A stretch of DNA of 64,000 nt. Source: Hymenopus coronatus (lineage: Eukaryota; Arthropoda; Insecta; Mantodea; Hymenopodidae). The notes beneath the pieces are model-generated. The model saw only the letters and a program-made list of their open reading frames with translations. It did no database searches and was not told where the DNA came from. The stretch is taken from NCBI GenBank assembly GCA_030762935.1, contig CM060898.1:101067281-101131280 (forward strand). The letters are read 5' to 3'. Within the stretch, counting starts at the first letter, position 1. Each line of letters starts with the position of its first letter. Made by a program: the position numbers and the translations under genes. Shown piece after piece: positions 11,251-22,975 of the stretch.

Positions 11251-11327
11251 GATGTAAATAAAAGAATAATTTTTATAAGAAAATTTGTTTTGCGGAATAG
11301 CTAGAGAAAGGCATGCAGCACATCAGA

Positions 11328-12781
11328 TTTTTAGCACACTTAGTTCAATTGTTTGGAGTGCTTTTAACTTTTGTTACACTTAATTTATTTGTTTAAATGT
11401 CAACGTTTGTCCTGGCTATAAAAGAATATTTAATGCAGTTTTTGTTTTATTATCTATTGCACTATTGTCCCTTAAATACCTCATAATATGGACCTGCAAA
11501 GATTACTTTTATTGATCACTTCAGCAATAGCTGCTGCTGTAACAAATTCCCTCTCCTTGCGTTCACGCACTGGCGTTAGAATGCGTAACACTTCGCTGCT
11601 ACCGGTTGGCCGATCCCATGAACCACATAACTTTGCCATGTATCTCTTAAATGTCTTGCGTTTAGTCACCTCTCATCGGTTGCTGTGGTGGAAGGGGCGT
11701 TGTGTATTTTCTTATTTAACATGAATGCTTATGTTAATATATCGAAAGAGAATATTCAAATTTGCATTTTGGTAACCTATAAATCAAACTTATTATGTAA
11801 GTAGAGTTAGTGCCTCTAATGCTTGTTGCTTATGAGTAAAAGTCGGTTTTGAGTTCCAAACACAAAGAGCTGTCAGCAGAATAAAGATAGGATAGTAGGG
11901 AGGGGGTTTTAGCGTAAACATGCACACGTTGAGGTATAATCTCTTACAAAAGTAGCTCATTTACATGTATTGACGTTGTTCTAATTCATAAAGTAACACA
12001 ATAAAACATTATTTAATAATGTGATTTGTAAATAAAAACGCCTTGGACTTCTACACAAACTTCCGGATGATAATGTCCACAGCTTTGAAATGACAATGAA
12101 CATAAAGCAACCAAACTCACTCAGAGCTCATTACAGTTGATTGTAAAATACTTACATCTTTACTGTAAGAAAAGACTCTCCCCCTGTCACTCAAAATATG
12201 CTTGAATCATACACAACATTATTCAGTGTCGAACGTCTATCCTTTCGGATTTTCGACATTTTTCATTCTGTGCTCTGCTTCAGTGTTCACTGATTTATAT
12301 ACTAGCAGGAACTAAACGAGGCCAGGCAGTGAGCAATGCTAGATAGTGCAACACGTTTCGAAACGGGCAATCCAGACCACGCGTACTCCATCACGTCATA
12401 GTTATACTATGTGTGCACCATACCTCAATCCGGCAATTTCGTCACCCCGGATCGAATTCTGCTTATAAACTTGCCCCTCTGCTATGAGCATCCCCTTGCT
12501 ATTTCCCCTGATTGGTTAAGTACACCTTTGAGTGCAATATGCAGTGGAAGATCAGGAAATAAAAAGAAAATAAACACTACATTTTGAAAGATGTGTGTGT
12601 TTTCGTTATGTGAGAGGCAGGTTTAAAACAATGGAACCTGCAATATGATTTGTTGATATAAATTTACGCGTATTTTAAATGCATCAACTCTTGCTATATA
12701 ATATATCTGTTTCATGCGGCTATGGACATGTAAATGTGGCAATTTTCATCGGAGATATTAACGTAAATATTATGTAATGCT
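11328..12781. other. Unassigned region
   Basis: An ORF at 11488-11724 (plus, 78 codons) starts MDLQRLLLLITSAIAAAV, which looks like a signal peptide or membrane segment. The rest is unrecognised and the opposite strand is also open, so no gene is called. The remainder is AT-rich without repeats I know. Confidence 0.3.
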
Positions 12782-12790
12782 TTGTACCGC

Positions 12791-13037
12791 GCCGAGGCCG
12801 AGCGGTTAGATCACTCCCCTCTCACCTAGACGGCCGCGGTTCGATCCCAAGCGACCGCATGTGAGATTTGTGGTGGACAAAGTGGCACTGGGGCGGGTTT
12901 TCTCCGGGTACTCCGGTTTCCCCCGCCATCGCATTCCAGCGGTGCTCCATCATCATTCATGTATCATCAGTGTCACCGCCTGCGCTGCCATAAGTAGTTA
13001 AAGCGGGTGTTAAACACTACCAAAAAAAAAAAAAAAA
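12791..13037 (+). repeat. tRNA-like SINE family SD, full length
   Basis: The A box GGCCGAGCGGTTAGA is at 12796-12810 and the B box GCGGTTCGATCCC at 12836-12848, with a tRNA-Leu/Ser-like head. The body has TTTGTGGTGGACAAAG and CTCCGGTTTCCCCC, the end AAAGCGGGTGTTAAACACTACC, then A16. Perfect 9-bp TSDs (TTGTACCGC) lie at 12782-12790 and 13038-13046. Confidence 0.92.
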
Positions 13038-13046
13038 TTGTACCGC

Positions 13047-14471
13047 ACGTAAGTAGTCACGTGACATTAGGAGATACGGGACAAAGTTAAGTGGAACGAA
13101 CCGTAGATACATTCTCACTGCACATATCTAATATAGATTACTCTATTATGCTTTTTAGATGACATAGTGTGCGAGGATGTGGTCTATTTTGCACCTTAAA
13201 CGCTCTTAGCTACTTAGGTTCTTGCTACGTACGTATTAACACTTAAGGGGAGTTGACATGCCATATCTTGCCAATGTTAAAGTTTGACCTATTATCTCGG
13301 TAACTATTTAACATAATGAGCTACATTTCTGAAAGTATATTCAGCAGTGCCTTTGATTGATGAAAAATAAAATACTTTGATTGATTAGAAGAAAAGGCAT
13401 GGTTTTCTTTTATTAAGCTCTCATAATGCTAATGCAAAACTATGATTTTTAAATTTTAAAAATATATCTAATCCATATACTTAATAACACTTTCGTTAAA
13501 AAAAACTATTTAGGTGAAAATCTATGATAAAAATATCAGACCTTAGTGTCAATTAGTTTCTGAGTTAATGAGGTGTTTGTATAGCAAATTTTGCTTCTTT
13601 AGGAGTAGCTTTTGAGCATAGCATTTAAAAACAAAAGTAGCCTAACTTTTCAAACACAACTCCGCAATAATTCGAAATCCTCACATTAAGAAAATATGAG
13701 CAAGATACCAATGCTAAAAATAGCTAAAGTAAACCTTTCCAATCAAAATAAAATATATTGTATCTCTAACAACTATATTTACAAACCTATTGATGTTTTA
13801 CAAAGTGAGTGAACCAAAATGTTCTATAAAGCTGCTACGCAGGATTATTTTCAAGAATATTTTTAAACTATTTAAAATTAGCGTACCTCTGTGAAAGTTG
13901 TACCAAAAATGAGTGGAAAATTTGAAATATTTATATGCAATTAAAATATAAAAATGGAAACAAATTACGAAAATCACGTTTTGATTCTCCTTAAGTTAAC
14001 CATAAGTTAATATTATTAACACTTTGAATGAAGTAAGTAGAATATTACATGAGCTCAAAATGTTTCTAGTTTGGAAAAACTGTAGTTCTGCTACGAGATG
14101 TCTCTCACTTAGACGCAAAGTGGTGAGAACACCATTTTCTTTTAACATTGTTAGTTCAATTTTAAGAAGATTTTAACTTTGGTTAAAAGGTTTAATCAAG
14201 ATACCTGTACGAAACATTCTATGTGCAATTCAGGCATTGGATATAATCAAATCCATAACCTCATATTCAGAAAATGTATTTTTCTGATGTCTGTATATAT
14301 TTAATTCACTGCAAATTTATATTACCCGGTGATAGTTTTATATAAGAGAGAGCGCAAAAAAAAAGAGAATAATATAACATTACAAATAATAATGCAATAA
14401 ACAATAAATAAATAAACTATATGATCAAAAGAGTCCAACTATAAATCCAATTGCACATTGCGTATATAAAC
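13047..14471. other. Unassigned AT-rich region
   Basis: About 1.4 kb with no long ORF, no tRNA-like boxes and no repeat shared with the rest of the window. Confidence 0.4.
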
Positions 14472-15118
14472 ATTTAATGTGTTCCAATCTCATGATTTTC
14501 TCTACATCTCTTTGACAATTATTGTTAAAAAACTTATTCTTCTAACTACTTCAAACTATCCGACATAAACATTAGCAGAAGTAGTCTTATTACTTGCTTC
14601 CTTGTAAGTAACCACAGAAGGAAAATAAGTGAATACATAGGTCCTTTAAAAGCCGGTCGCTATGCCTCCTTCTTGCCAGGAGTAAACAAACGAGAAACGA
14701 GAAGAAAGATATCTTTCCTTTGAGAAGTTTCTGAGTAGCTTAAAATTAAAACCAATTTGGAGTATCTCAAAAACGGTTGACTACAAAAAAAAAAATGTAT
14801 ATAGCATTAGTTGTGTGTTTTAATTAATTCTATATTTTTGTGTAGTAATTTATTGTCTATCTCTTATATTTTGCCACTTATATAAATTCCATTTCCAGAA
14901 AATTCAAGATATCTATTTCGTTTGTCATAAAATATGTTAAACATAAAGTATTTTAATCAAAATTATTAGTCATTTTTGTGAAAAACAAAAATTTCGAAAA
15001 ATGTTTCATGTTAAGGTAGTTGGACTGGGTGGGGGAGGGTTCCTGAAAATGTTCGTGTCGCATCCTTGCAAGATATTCAATTTCATTTTGAGATATGCTA
15101 CCAAGAGACACACACATG
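14472..15118 (+). repeat. HR element, right end lost
   Basis: The copy begins at a degraded TTAATGTGTTCC end and continues to the (CA)n tract near 15106-15117, where an LA LINE fragment takes over. The terminal palindrome is absent. Confidence 0.78.
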
Positions 15119-15124
15119 GACATG

Positions 15125-15430
15125 CATATTATAGCAGTATAGAATTACAAGCACTTGAGTATCATTTACAATCTAGGTATTATCAACATTTATTGTATTG
15201 AGATTTTCCCTCAATTTCTTCAAGGATTTAAGATAGTCCTTAAAGGCCGCTACAAATAGTTTATGTCATGTCAACTTTTCTAAGTAGCTTTAGTATCTTC
15301 TTTCCTTAGTTTTGAACATCTGATCATTTCGTACGTAATGTACTAGTTTGTGCAATCTGTCAGTAACGTTCCCCCATTTATAAGCTTTACATAATAGGCA
15401 TAAATTCTGTTTACTACCAAGAAATTGTCG
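15125..15430 (-). pseudogene. LA-family LINE fragment
   Basis: Nucleotide order matches 27360-27650: ATTTCTTCAAGGA, TTAGTTTTGAACATCTGATCATTTCGTACG, CAGTAACGTTCCCCCAT. It covers only the C-terminal end of the RT ORF and lacks the tail repeats. It is heavily mutated. Confidence 0.7.
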
Positions 15431-15490
15431 CAAACTTAAGACACATGATCAAGCATAAACTTTCGTATGAAACTTAACTATTTCTTTTTC

Positions 15491-15726
15491 TTAACGTCCT
15501 TTAACCTAGTTGGTCATATCGGACGATAAGTAAAATTGGTGAAATGCTGCTCAAATGATCTCGGAGTCTATGGAGGTTAAAGTTACTCAACATTTATCTT
15601 CTCAGGATTAGGGAAGCTCCCCCCCCCCAAAAAAAAAATATCCGAGTAACTCGCCCTAAGTGAGATTAAAATCCGTGACTTGTTGAATGTGAGGCAGACG
15701 CGCTACCACCACACTATCCAGGCGGG
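15491..15726 (-). repeat. SINE family SA
   Basis: A minus copy: its 3' end (TTTAACCTAGTTGGTCATAT) is on the left and the tRNA-like head on the right. Imperfect TSDs GAAACTTAACT (15469-15479) and GAAACTTGACT (15729-15739) flank it, with a T-rich tail between TSD and body. A C/A run interrupts it near 15620. Confidence 0.85.
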
Positions 15727-15739
15727 TCGAAACTTGACT

Positions 15740-16733
15740 GTAATGAAGATAAACATTAGCAAAAATGATCTTATTACTTAGTTGTAAGTAGAAGGGAAAG
15801 AAGGAAGTACATTTGGCTAAATTCTTAATCTAATGGTTTAAAAGCTGTTGCTATGCGGCTATTATTGAAATTCGTTTCTCTTTCCATTGTCAGGAGTAAA
15901 ACAACAGACACACCCAATGGGTGAGGTCTCTCCAGTTGGAAAAAGTAAGCACTTTAAAACTGAAACCAACAACAGGGAATATCCCTCAAGTGGTAGCTCT
16001 ACCAAAGAAAAACATATATGCCATAAATTGAGTATTTAATCGAAATCTGCATTTTTTTGTTCTGTTATTTTTTCTTCTCTTGCGATTTAACTTATTCAAA
16101 AGTAATTGAGGGTCTTCTCCTTAGCGCGGTGGTAGCGCAGCTGCTTACCAAGCGGGAGACCTGGGTTTGATCCCCATTACCGGCGTGGGGGTTTTTCCCC
16201 CGCTGGAGGACCTGGCCCGGGGTGCACTCAGCCTCGTAAGGTCCCTAGGGGGCCAATTGAGGAGCTGCTTGATGGAGAAGTAGCGGCTCCAGGTCATGAG
16301 GACCGCATTAGTCGGCCGAGGGGACTCGAAGCATTGACCACGTCTCACCCTCCAATACTGCACCCCATCCATGACGTCTGTAGTGGACTGAGATGGGGGA
16401 CGCAGCGGCCGGGCGGTAGGCCAATGCTCTCCGTGAGCTATCGTGCCATGGAGTAAAAGTAATTGAGAAGGGGATGAGGCAGAGACTTCAGGATATACAT
16501 GTTATTCTTCATGTTGCAGCATTTTAATTAAAATTGTTATAGTACTTTTATAGAGATTTGAAAAAGTCCAATAACTTTCCATCTAAAGCGTAGATCGGGT
16601 TGGGGGATTTTCTTTAAATCCTTCTTGACGTGTCCTTGGAAGATACTTAAATATTCAGTTTGTTCTTATCCTGCTTTTTGAGGTATCGTGTTTTAATGGA
16701 CACACAGACAATTTTGTTCTAAAGAGTTTCTAT
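15740..16733 (+). repeat. HR element split by SINE SF
   Basis: HR sequence at 15740-16110 resumes at 16468-16733 after the SF insertion. Both ends are missing or strongly degraded. Confidence 0.75.
16111..16454 (+). repeat. tRNA-like SINE/composite repeat SF
   Basis: A box GCGCGGTGGTAGCGCAGCTG at 16123-16142 and B box TGGGTTTGATCCCC near 16163-16176. The following 270 bp are GC-rich (GGACCTGGCCCGGGGTGCAC; CGGCCGGGCGGTAGG) and end GTGCCATGGAGT without a poly-A tail. Perfect 13-bp TSDs AAAAGTAATTGAG lie at 16098-16110 and 16455-16467, fixing the unit at 344 bp. The minus ORF 16145-16372 inside it is a shadow. Confidence 0.9.
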
Positions 16734-18061
16734 ACAAGGTGGTTCATCTGTCCCTTATTCTCTGGTTTTATGCAACTCGCAGATTACAATCTAAACCTGA
16801 AAACATCGTTCTCGAAACCCATCTTCTGCACCAACATTATACACCTTGGCGCTAAAGGTTATAGCTTAACAGTAGCCTATATGATTACCGCGCGGTGTTA
16901 GTGTGAGTTTCAAGGTACTCAATTCAGGTTCGAATCTTACCAAAACGTTGAAAACGTTTCTCCTGATTTGGCACAAAGCTAGATAGGAAATTGGAAGCAT
17001 TTTTAAGTGATTAATTTTTTTTTTTTATTTTCGTTCTCTTTATTTATGTTTATACTAACATAATCAGTCCAGTTACAGGAAACACAAATGAAAATGAACA
17101 TTCTGAGGCATATTCATTCAGTTTCTTCTAAATATGCAGGGATTATTACAATGTTTTAAAACTAACATACGTATTTCAGATAATACTACAGAACCAGGCC
17201 CATTTTCAGGGTATCTCTAAAACGAAAAATACACAAAATACCTTGGCTGACAATCATAAACTGTACCAAAATCATGGGTATTCAGTAATACATTAAGTTG
17301 AAAAGAAAATTAGGTTTGATACACATCACTTAATAAACTTCTCAATATCCACTAGATAAAGTGTTTCCAACATGAAAGTTAGTGATGAAACATTCTCTAA
17401 CTTATTTTGAAATTGTTTTTATTAACTTTATACGTTTTCAAAATTTCCTTTAATGTTTAAAGCCTTAGTGAAGTATCTTTTTCAAAATAATTAGAAATAG
17501 AATTAAGGATTGAAGACTGAATAACACGTAAAATGAACTTTCGTTTGTTCTTCATTCGTATACCTTTTTATTTACGTCTAAAATTATTAGAGTGACAAAA
17601 CAGTGAACTAATTTTGCACCTCGATGGATAATACATAAAAAAGAAAAAAAGTACACGTAGACTAAGGAACTCGAACGGCTGACACGCTGGAGATGACGAA
17701 GGAACATGAAATTAACCAGTTGAGCTACAATCATTGATCCCGCTTACTTCGTTAAAACTTTTAGGTATATGTAGTATCACACATGTTTCTCTCTGATCTC
17801 TTTATAACAGTTGTGGACTCCTTTTATAACTTAAGCCGCTCGTTTAACCCTCATTCATTATAATTTACGTTACAGAACATATGGCAACGATCCTATTGAT
17901 ATAACATGGACTGTAACAGGAGTTATTAGCGCTACTAAGGTCTATTTTCCGATGAAGAGCAGGCTAGATTGCATGGTTACCAAATGGCCGACAAGCACGG
18001 TAATTCAGAGTATGAAGTGTTGCCTATCTCCAAAAATAATACGGAACAGGTGAACCTCCTG
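16734..18061. other. Unassigned region with tRNA-like scraps
   Basis: One GGTTCGAATCTTACC at about 16927-16941 and, on the minus strand, GTTCGAGTTCC with TAGCTCAACTGGT at about 17670-17730 look like B and A boxes. They suggest two decayed SINE heads. Otherwise the region is AT-rich with no gene. Confidence 0.35.
17655..17735 (-). repeat. tRNA-like head, decayed SINE
   Basis: The minus strand reads TAGCTCAACTGGT followed about 45 bases later by GTTCGAGTTCC, the spacing of internal pol III A and B boxes. There is no acceptor-stem pairing that I trust, so a SINE relic is likelier than a tRNA gene. Confidence 0.45.
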
Positions 18062-18164
18062 GTATACAGGAGACCTTAAAATGCGCATTTCCAGGAAAAT
18101 TTTGGCATAGAATTTTTGGGTATAATACAATATCTTCTCTACCTATGTACTAAGCAGAGAAAGT
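18062..18164 (+). repeat. HR element right-end fragment
   Basis: Only the last 100 bp, including the terminal hairpin, remain. Confidence 0.75.
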
Positions 18165-18205
18165 AAAAATTGGAAGTATTGTTTATCTCAGTGATACTAT
18201 AAAAA

Positions 18206-19051
18206 TCTGATGTGTTCCATTCACATGACTTTCTCTATATCTCTGTAACAAATTATTGTTAATAAGCTTATCTTTTATTTACTTCATGCTAATCGAGAAA
18301 AATTAGCAGAAATATTCTTATTTCTTACTTTATTGTAAGTAGAAGCGAAATAAGGGAGCCATAGGTTAAAGCGAAAGCCAAAAGCTGGTTGCTTTGTGAC
18401 TGATGTTCCTTTGTTTGTATAGACAGGAGTTGACAAATACCTGTATGAAAAAATGTGTTTTTTAAAGCTCTTTTCAAATGTATATAACATAAATTGTGCG
18501 TTTTAACGTGATCTACATATTTTGTGCGTTAAGTTTTTGTCCATCTCTTGCGGTTTAGTAGTTATGCAAAATTCATCTAGAATAAAGTAGTCTTTAGAGG
18601 CTATTCCTCCGCCTGCGATGCCATTAGTAGTTAAAGCGGGCGTTAAACACTACCAAAAAAGAGGCTATTCCCTGAAAATTCAAAATATACATTTTATTTG
18701 TCAGGTAAATATCTTTAATATATGATATTTTAATCAAAATCGTTAGAGCCATTTTTTAGAAAATAAAAATCTTCGAAAAAAAGTTCCATGTAAAGGGTAG
18801 TTTGGGGTGGGGGATTTTTCTCAAAATCTTCGTGTCACATCCCTGGAAGATTTACCGACTTTTCGTTTTTGAGTTGTCGTGTTCACAGACACACGGACAC
18901 ACTGACACACACGGACCTTTTTCTAAAAATTCTTTTTTTGGATACAGGGGACCCTAAAATGTATATTTCCGGTGAAATCTCGGTATCGAATATTTTGGTG
19001 GAGTGCAATACATTTTCTATACACTATGTACATAGTGCGTATAGAGAAAGT
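18206..19051 (+). repeat. Full-length HR element with a mini-SINE
   Basis: Both ends are intact. The middle contains a 53-bp SD fragment at 18608-18660 bordered by a duplicated HR segment. Confidence 0.88.
18608..18660 (+). repeat. 5'-truncated SINE SD, 53 bp
   Basis: It contains only the SD 3' end (TTAAAGCGGGCGTTAAACAC, then TACC and A6). Perfect 11-bp TSDs GAGGCTATTCC lie at 18597-18607 and 18661-18671. Confidence 0.93.
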
Positions 19052-19342
19052 AAAAATATATTCGAAAAATAAAGCAAGAAAGTACACAATATTAAAATAC
19101 AGTTAAGCAATTTATGTGACAAAAGTGTTATAGGGAGCAAAACTTGGATAAGAGAAAAATAGTAATAAACTTGAAAAGCATATGCAATGGCATTTTAAGA
19201 GCAATTGCTAGCTATAAGAACATAGATCACAAAAGAAATAACGTTATAAGAAGGAGATTACATAACCTCAATGATAAAACTAAACAATATAAGACCAAGT
19301 GGATAAACCATGTATATTTTAAGAATCTGCAAGACCTAAGAA
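19052..19342. other. Spacer between HR copies
   Basis: An AT-rich 67-codon Lys/Asn-rich ORF at 19144-19347 has no recognisable domain. Confidence 0.35.
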
Positions 19343-20191
19343 TCTGACGTGTTCCAATCACATGACTTTCTCTATATTTCTGTAACAAATTATTGTTAAA
19401 AAACTTATTTTCTGTCTACTTCCTGCTAATCGAAATTATGATTAGCAGAAATGCCTTTTGGTAAGTAGAAGGGAAATAAGGGAATACACTAGGCTAAAAT
19501 GAAAGTCAAATATTTTAAAAGCTGGTTGCCATGTGTATGAAATCATATCTTTGCATTAGGAGGAGTTTACAAATTTTCGTGTGAGAAAACTTTAAGTATT
19601 TTAAAACTGAAATCAATAATAAGGAATATCTCAAAAAGTGGTCAAATCCACGATAATAATGTATATTACATAAATTGTGTGTTTCAACGGGATCTACATA
19701 TTTTGTATACTAAGTTTTTTTTTTTCTGTTTCTTACGGTATATTAGTTATACAAAATACAGCAACATTCGTCCAGAATAAAGAAGTCTTCAGAAGCTATT
19801 CCCAGGAAATTCTAGAAATACATTTTATTTGTCGTGTAAATATCGTTAATGTATGGTGCTTTTTATTAAAATCGTGAGAGCCGTTTTGCAGAAAATCAAA
19901 ATTTTCGAGAATTTTTCCATGTAACGGATAGTTAGGGGTGGGTAAATGTTCTTCAACATTTTCGTGTCGTATCCTTGGAAGATATTAAACTTAAGTACCA
20001 AGTATGGTATTTTTACCAACTTTTCGTTTTTGAGTTATCTTGTTCACAGGCACACGGACACACACATGAACCTTTTTCTGAAAATATCTTTTTTTTTTGT
20101 TACAGGGGACCATAAAACGCCTATTTCCGTTGAAATCTCGGTATCGAATTTTTGGGTGCAATATAATACCTTAAAAAAGTGCAGAAAAAGT
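19343..20191 (+). repeat. Full-length HR element
   Basis: It starts TCTGACGTG. The right palindrome is mutated (TTAAAAAAGTGCAGAAAAAGT), so the hairpin is weakened. Confidence 0.85.
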
Positions 20192-20587
20192 AAAAACCGA
20201 AAGCATCAATAAGATGTGTAGATTTTTACAGGCAAAGTCCAGTGCTTGAAGGAAGAAGAAGGAGATAATGCATATTAAATACAAATACATTTTATCAAGA
20301 ATACACATTACAGCATCCTGGACTCGGATGACGAAAGCACAGATCTGATAAAGTGCCTATATTGCTTTTATCGCCTCATTTTGCACTACATAATCGCTAT
20401 TCAAAGGTATTCTTAGCCAATCAGGGCAAGCAAATTTAGCGCATAAGGATTCATAATAGTGGGGCAAGATTATAAAAAACAAGGATCATGTCGTTCGACA
20501 AGGTTACTTCACTCTTAGTTGTATAGGCTTGAAAGCAATATGTTATTTTACTCTAACTTTACAAATATTAGAGTATTTAAAAAAACA
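20192..20587. other. Unassigned AT-rich spacer
   Basis: No feature was recognised. Confidence 0.35.
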
Positions 20588-21111
20588 TCTGATGTGTTCC
20601 ATTCAAATGACGTTTTCTAGCTGTTCCGAAAAAAAAAATTAGTCAAAAGATTAATCTGATATCTACATCATGCAAATCAAGATAAATGTTAGCAGAAATA
20701 GTCTTATTACTTGTTTCCTTGTTATAGAAAGGAAGTAAGAAAATTCACAGGCTAAAAGTGATAGTCAAGCTTTTATTTAGAAACATTTTGTCTATCTTTT
20801 ACCGTCCAGAATTAAGAGGCTATTCCAAAAAACTTCAAGATATACATTACGTTTGTCGTAAAAATATCTTCAACATAAGCTGTCTTAATCAAAACCGTTA
20901 GAGCCAGTTTTGAGAAAATTAAAATTTTCGAAACATGTTCATGTCACATCCTTGGAAAATACTCAACTTAAACACCAAGTTTTTGAGCTATGCTGCCCAT
21001 AGACACGCACACACACAGACACATACACGGACATGTTTCAGGGAATCTCAAAACATGTATTTCCGGTGAAATCCTGGTAACGAATTTTGAGTGCATTACA
21101 ATACCTTCTCC
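20588..21111 (+). repeat. HR element, terminus replaced by SINE
   Basis: It runs to AATACCTTCTC and stops exactly where the SA SINE begins. The palindrome and TAGAGAAAGT are missing. Confidence 0.8.
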
Positions 21112-21336
21112 ACCCGCCTGGGCAGTGTGGTGGTAGCGTGTCTGCCTCACGTTCAGCAGGTCGAATCTAGCTTAGGGTGAGTGACACGGAGAAGGCTTTT
21201 TTCGGGGTTTTCCCTTATCCTGAGAAGGCAAATTTCGAGTAATTTTTAAGCTCCATAGCCCCCGAGATCATTTGAGCATCCTTTCATCAATTTCATTCAT
21301 CGTTCGATATGAACAACCAGGTTAAAGCATGTTAAG

Positions 21337-21368
<32 letters not shown>
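21112..21368 (+). repeat. SINE family SA with long poly-A
   Basis: The head is GGGCAGTGTGGTGGTAGCG at 21120-21138 and the body ends TTAAGCAT, followed by about 29 A. The A tail leads straight into the TGATG start of the next HR copy. Confidence 0.9.
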
Positions 21369-21370
<2 letters not shown>

Positions 21371-22216
21371 ATGTGTTCCATTCTCATAGCTTTATCTACA
21401 TCTCTAACAATTTATTGTTAAAAAGCTTATGCTTCTATTTACATCATGCAAATCGAGAAAAAAAATTAGCAGCAATATTCTCATTGCTTGCTTCCTTATA
21501 AGTAGGAGAGAAATAAGGAAGTATCATAGGTTAAAGTGGTAGTCAAAAGTTGGTTGCTATGTGACTGAAGTTCCTTTGTTTGTATGGACAGGAGTTAACA
21601 AATTTTTGTATGAGAAAAATGTAAGTTTTTCAAAGCTGAAACCAAAAACAAGGAATATCCCAAAAACGATCAACTCCACGAATCAAATGTATGTAACATA
21701 AATTGTGTGTTTTAACATGCTCTACATTTATTGTGTGGTAAGTTTTTGTCCATCTCTTACGGTTTAGCAGTTATACAAAATTCCGTAAAATTCATCCAGA
21801 ATAAAGTAGTCTTCAGGGGCTATTTCACAAAAATTCAAGATATATCTACATTTTATTTATCAGGTAAATATTTTTAGTATACGATATTTTAAACAAAATC
21901 GTTAGAGCCATTTTTGAGAAACTTAAAATTTTCGAAAATTTGTCCATGTAAAAAGTTGTTGGGGGTGGGGGATTTTCTTGAGAATATTCCTGTCGCATCC
22001 TTGGAAAGTACCAAACTCTAATACCGAATTTGGTATGTTATCGACTTTTCGTTTTTAAGTTATTGTGTTCACAGACACACGGACCGTTTTCAAAAATGCT
22101 TTTTTGGTTACGGGGACCCTAAAAAGTGTATTTTCAGTGTAATCTGGCTATCGAATTTTTGAGTGGAATGTAATACCTTCTCTATACACGGTGTACATAA
22201 TACGTGTAGAGAAAGT
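21369..22216 (+). repeat. Full-length HR element
   Basis: A complete copy whose left end sits on the A tail of the SA SINE. It ends TAGAGAAAGT. Confidence 0.88.
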
Positions 22217-22693
22217 AATGGTGTTTGTCACACGCCTATTAAAAGTGATTATAATGACTTCGTAAAAAATTCTACACTCAGCCTGAGACACACAATCCTA
22301 ATCGCAAAATAAAACCCTACTTTTAATAGCTATATAAAACAGCTGAATAAAGACGTGTTATAAAAGAGCATGTAAAAGCAGAGATGGTGGTCAGTCCAAC
22401 TCTGATGCCACAAGGTTTGGCAGTACATAACATAGCTAGACCGTGTTCTCACTCCTCCTTTACGTGGGAACTACTCCTACTGGCACGCCGTGAAAACGAG
22501 ATGCGCTTCAGATAAACTCCTCACGTCTGGACCAAGTTGAAATAACGCTGTCACCAGTCATCCTGCCCTCAAGTCGCTTCGATACCTTCACTTTTTCTTT
22601 TCTTCTTTACATATTGTTAAACGACTTAGAATAGTGCAAAACGACAACTCCTTATACAGGTTATTGTACATCCTACAAAACATTATACTGTCG
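22217..22693. other. Unassigned spacer
   Basis: No ORF or repeat of note was seen. Confidence 0.35.
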
Positions 22694-22964
22694 TTATTTT
22701 TCTTTTTGTTTTAGATGGATTCTAGCTAGTCACTTGATCGTATGTTTTGTCCTTGATAGGAGATATCCTTTGAACTTGGGAATATAATGCTAATTTCGAC
22801 AGTCTCTGAGTCTCTAACAATATTTAAATTAATATCCCTGGAGCCTGGATTAATATGCGAAACAGATTGTTTCAATTTCTTTTAATTGTACATAAGTATG
22901 AGAAGTTCAATGTCGAAATTTCACTAAAATATATCTCCAGAATAAATAATTATGTCACTGATTA
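22694..22964 (+). repeat. Direct repeat unit, copy 1
   Basis: About 270 bp recur at 23757-24048 in the same orientation. Shared landmarks are CTAGTCACTTG, TGTTTTGTCCTTGAT, CCTGGAGCCTGGATT and AATAAATAATTATGTC. The two copies have diverged. The unit has no recognised class. Confidence 0.85.
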
Positions 22965-22975
22965 GACTCACTTTT

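Larger units (their letters stand above)
9738..11327 (-). repeat. HR element carrying three nested insertions
   Basis: A minus HR copy has HR sequence at 9738-9906, 10481-10896 and 11250-11327, ending in the hairpin and CATCAGA terminus. The gaps are filled by SG (itself hosting SC) and by an LA LINE fragment. The TAGAGAAAGT end is missing, so the copy starts internally. Confidence 0.82.
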
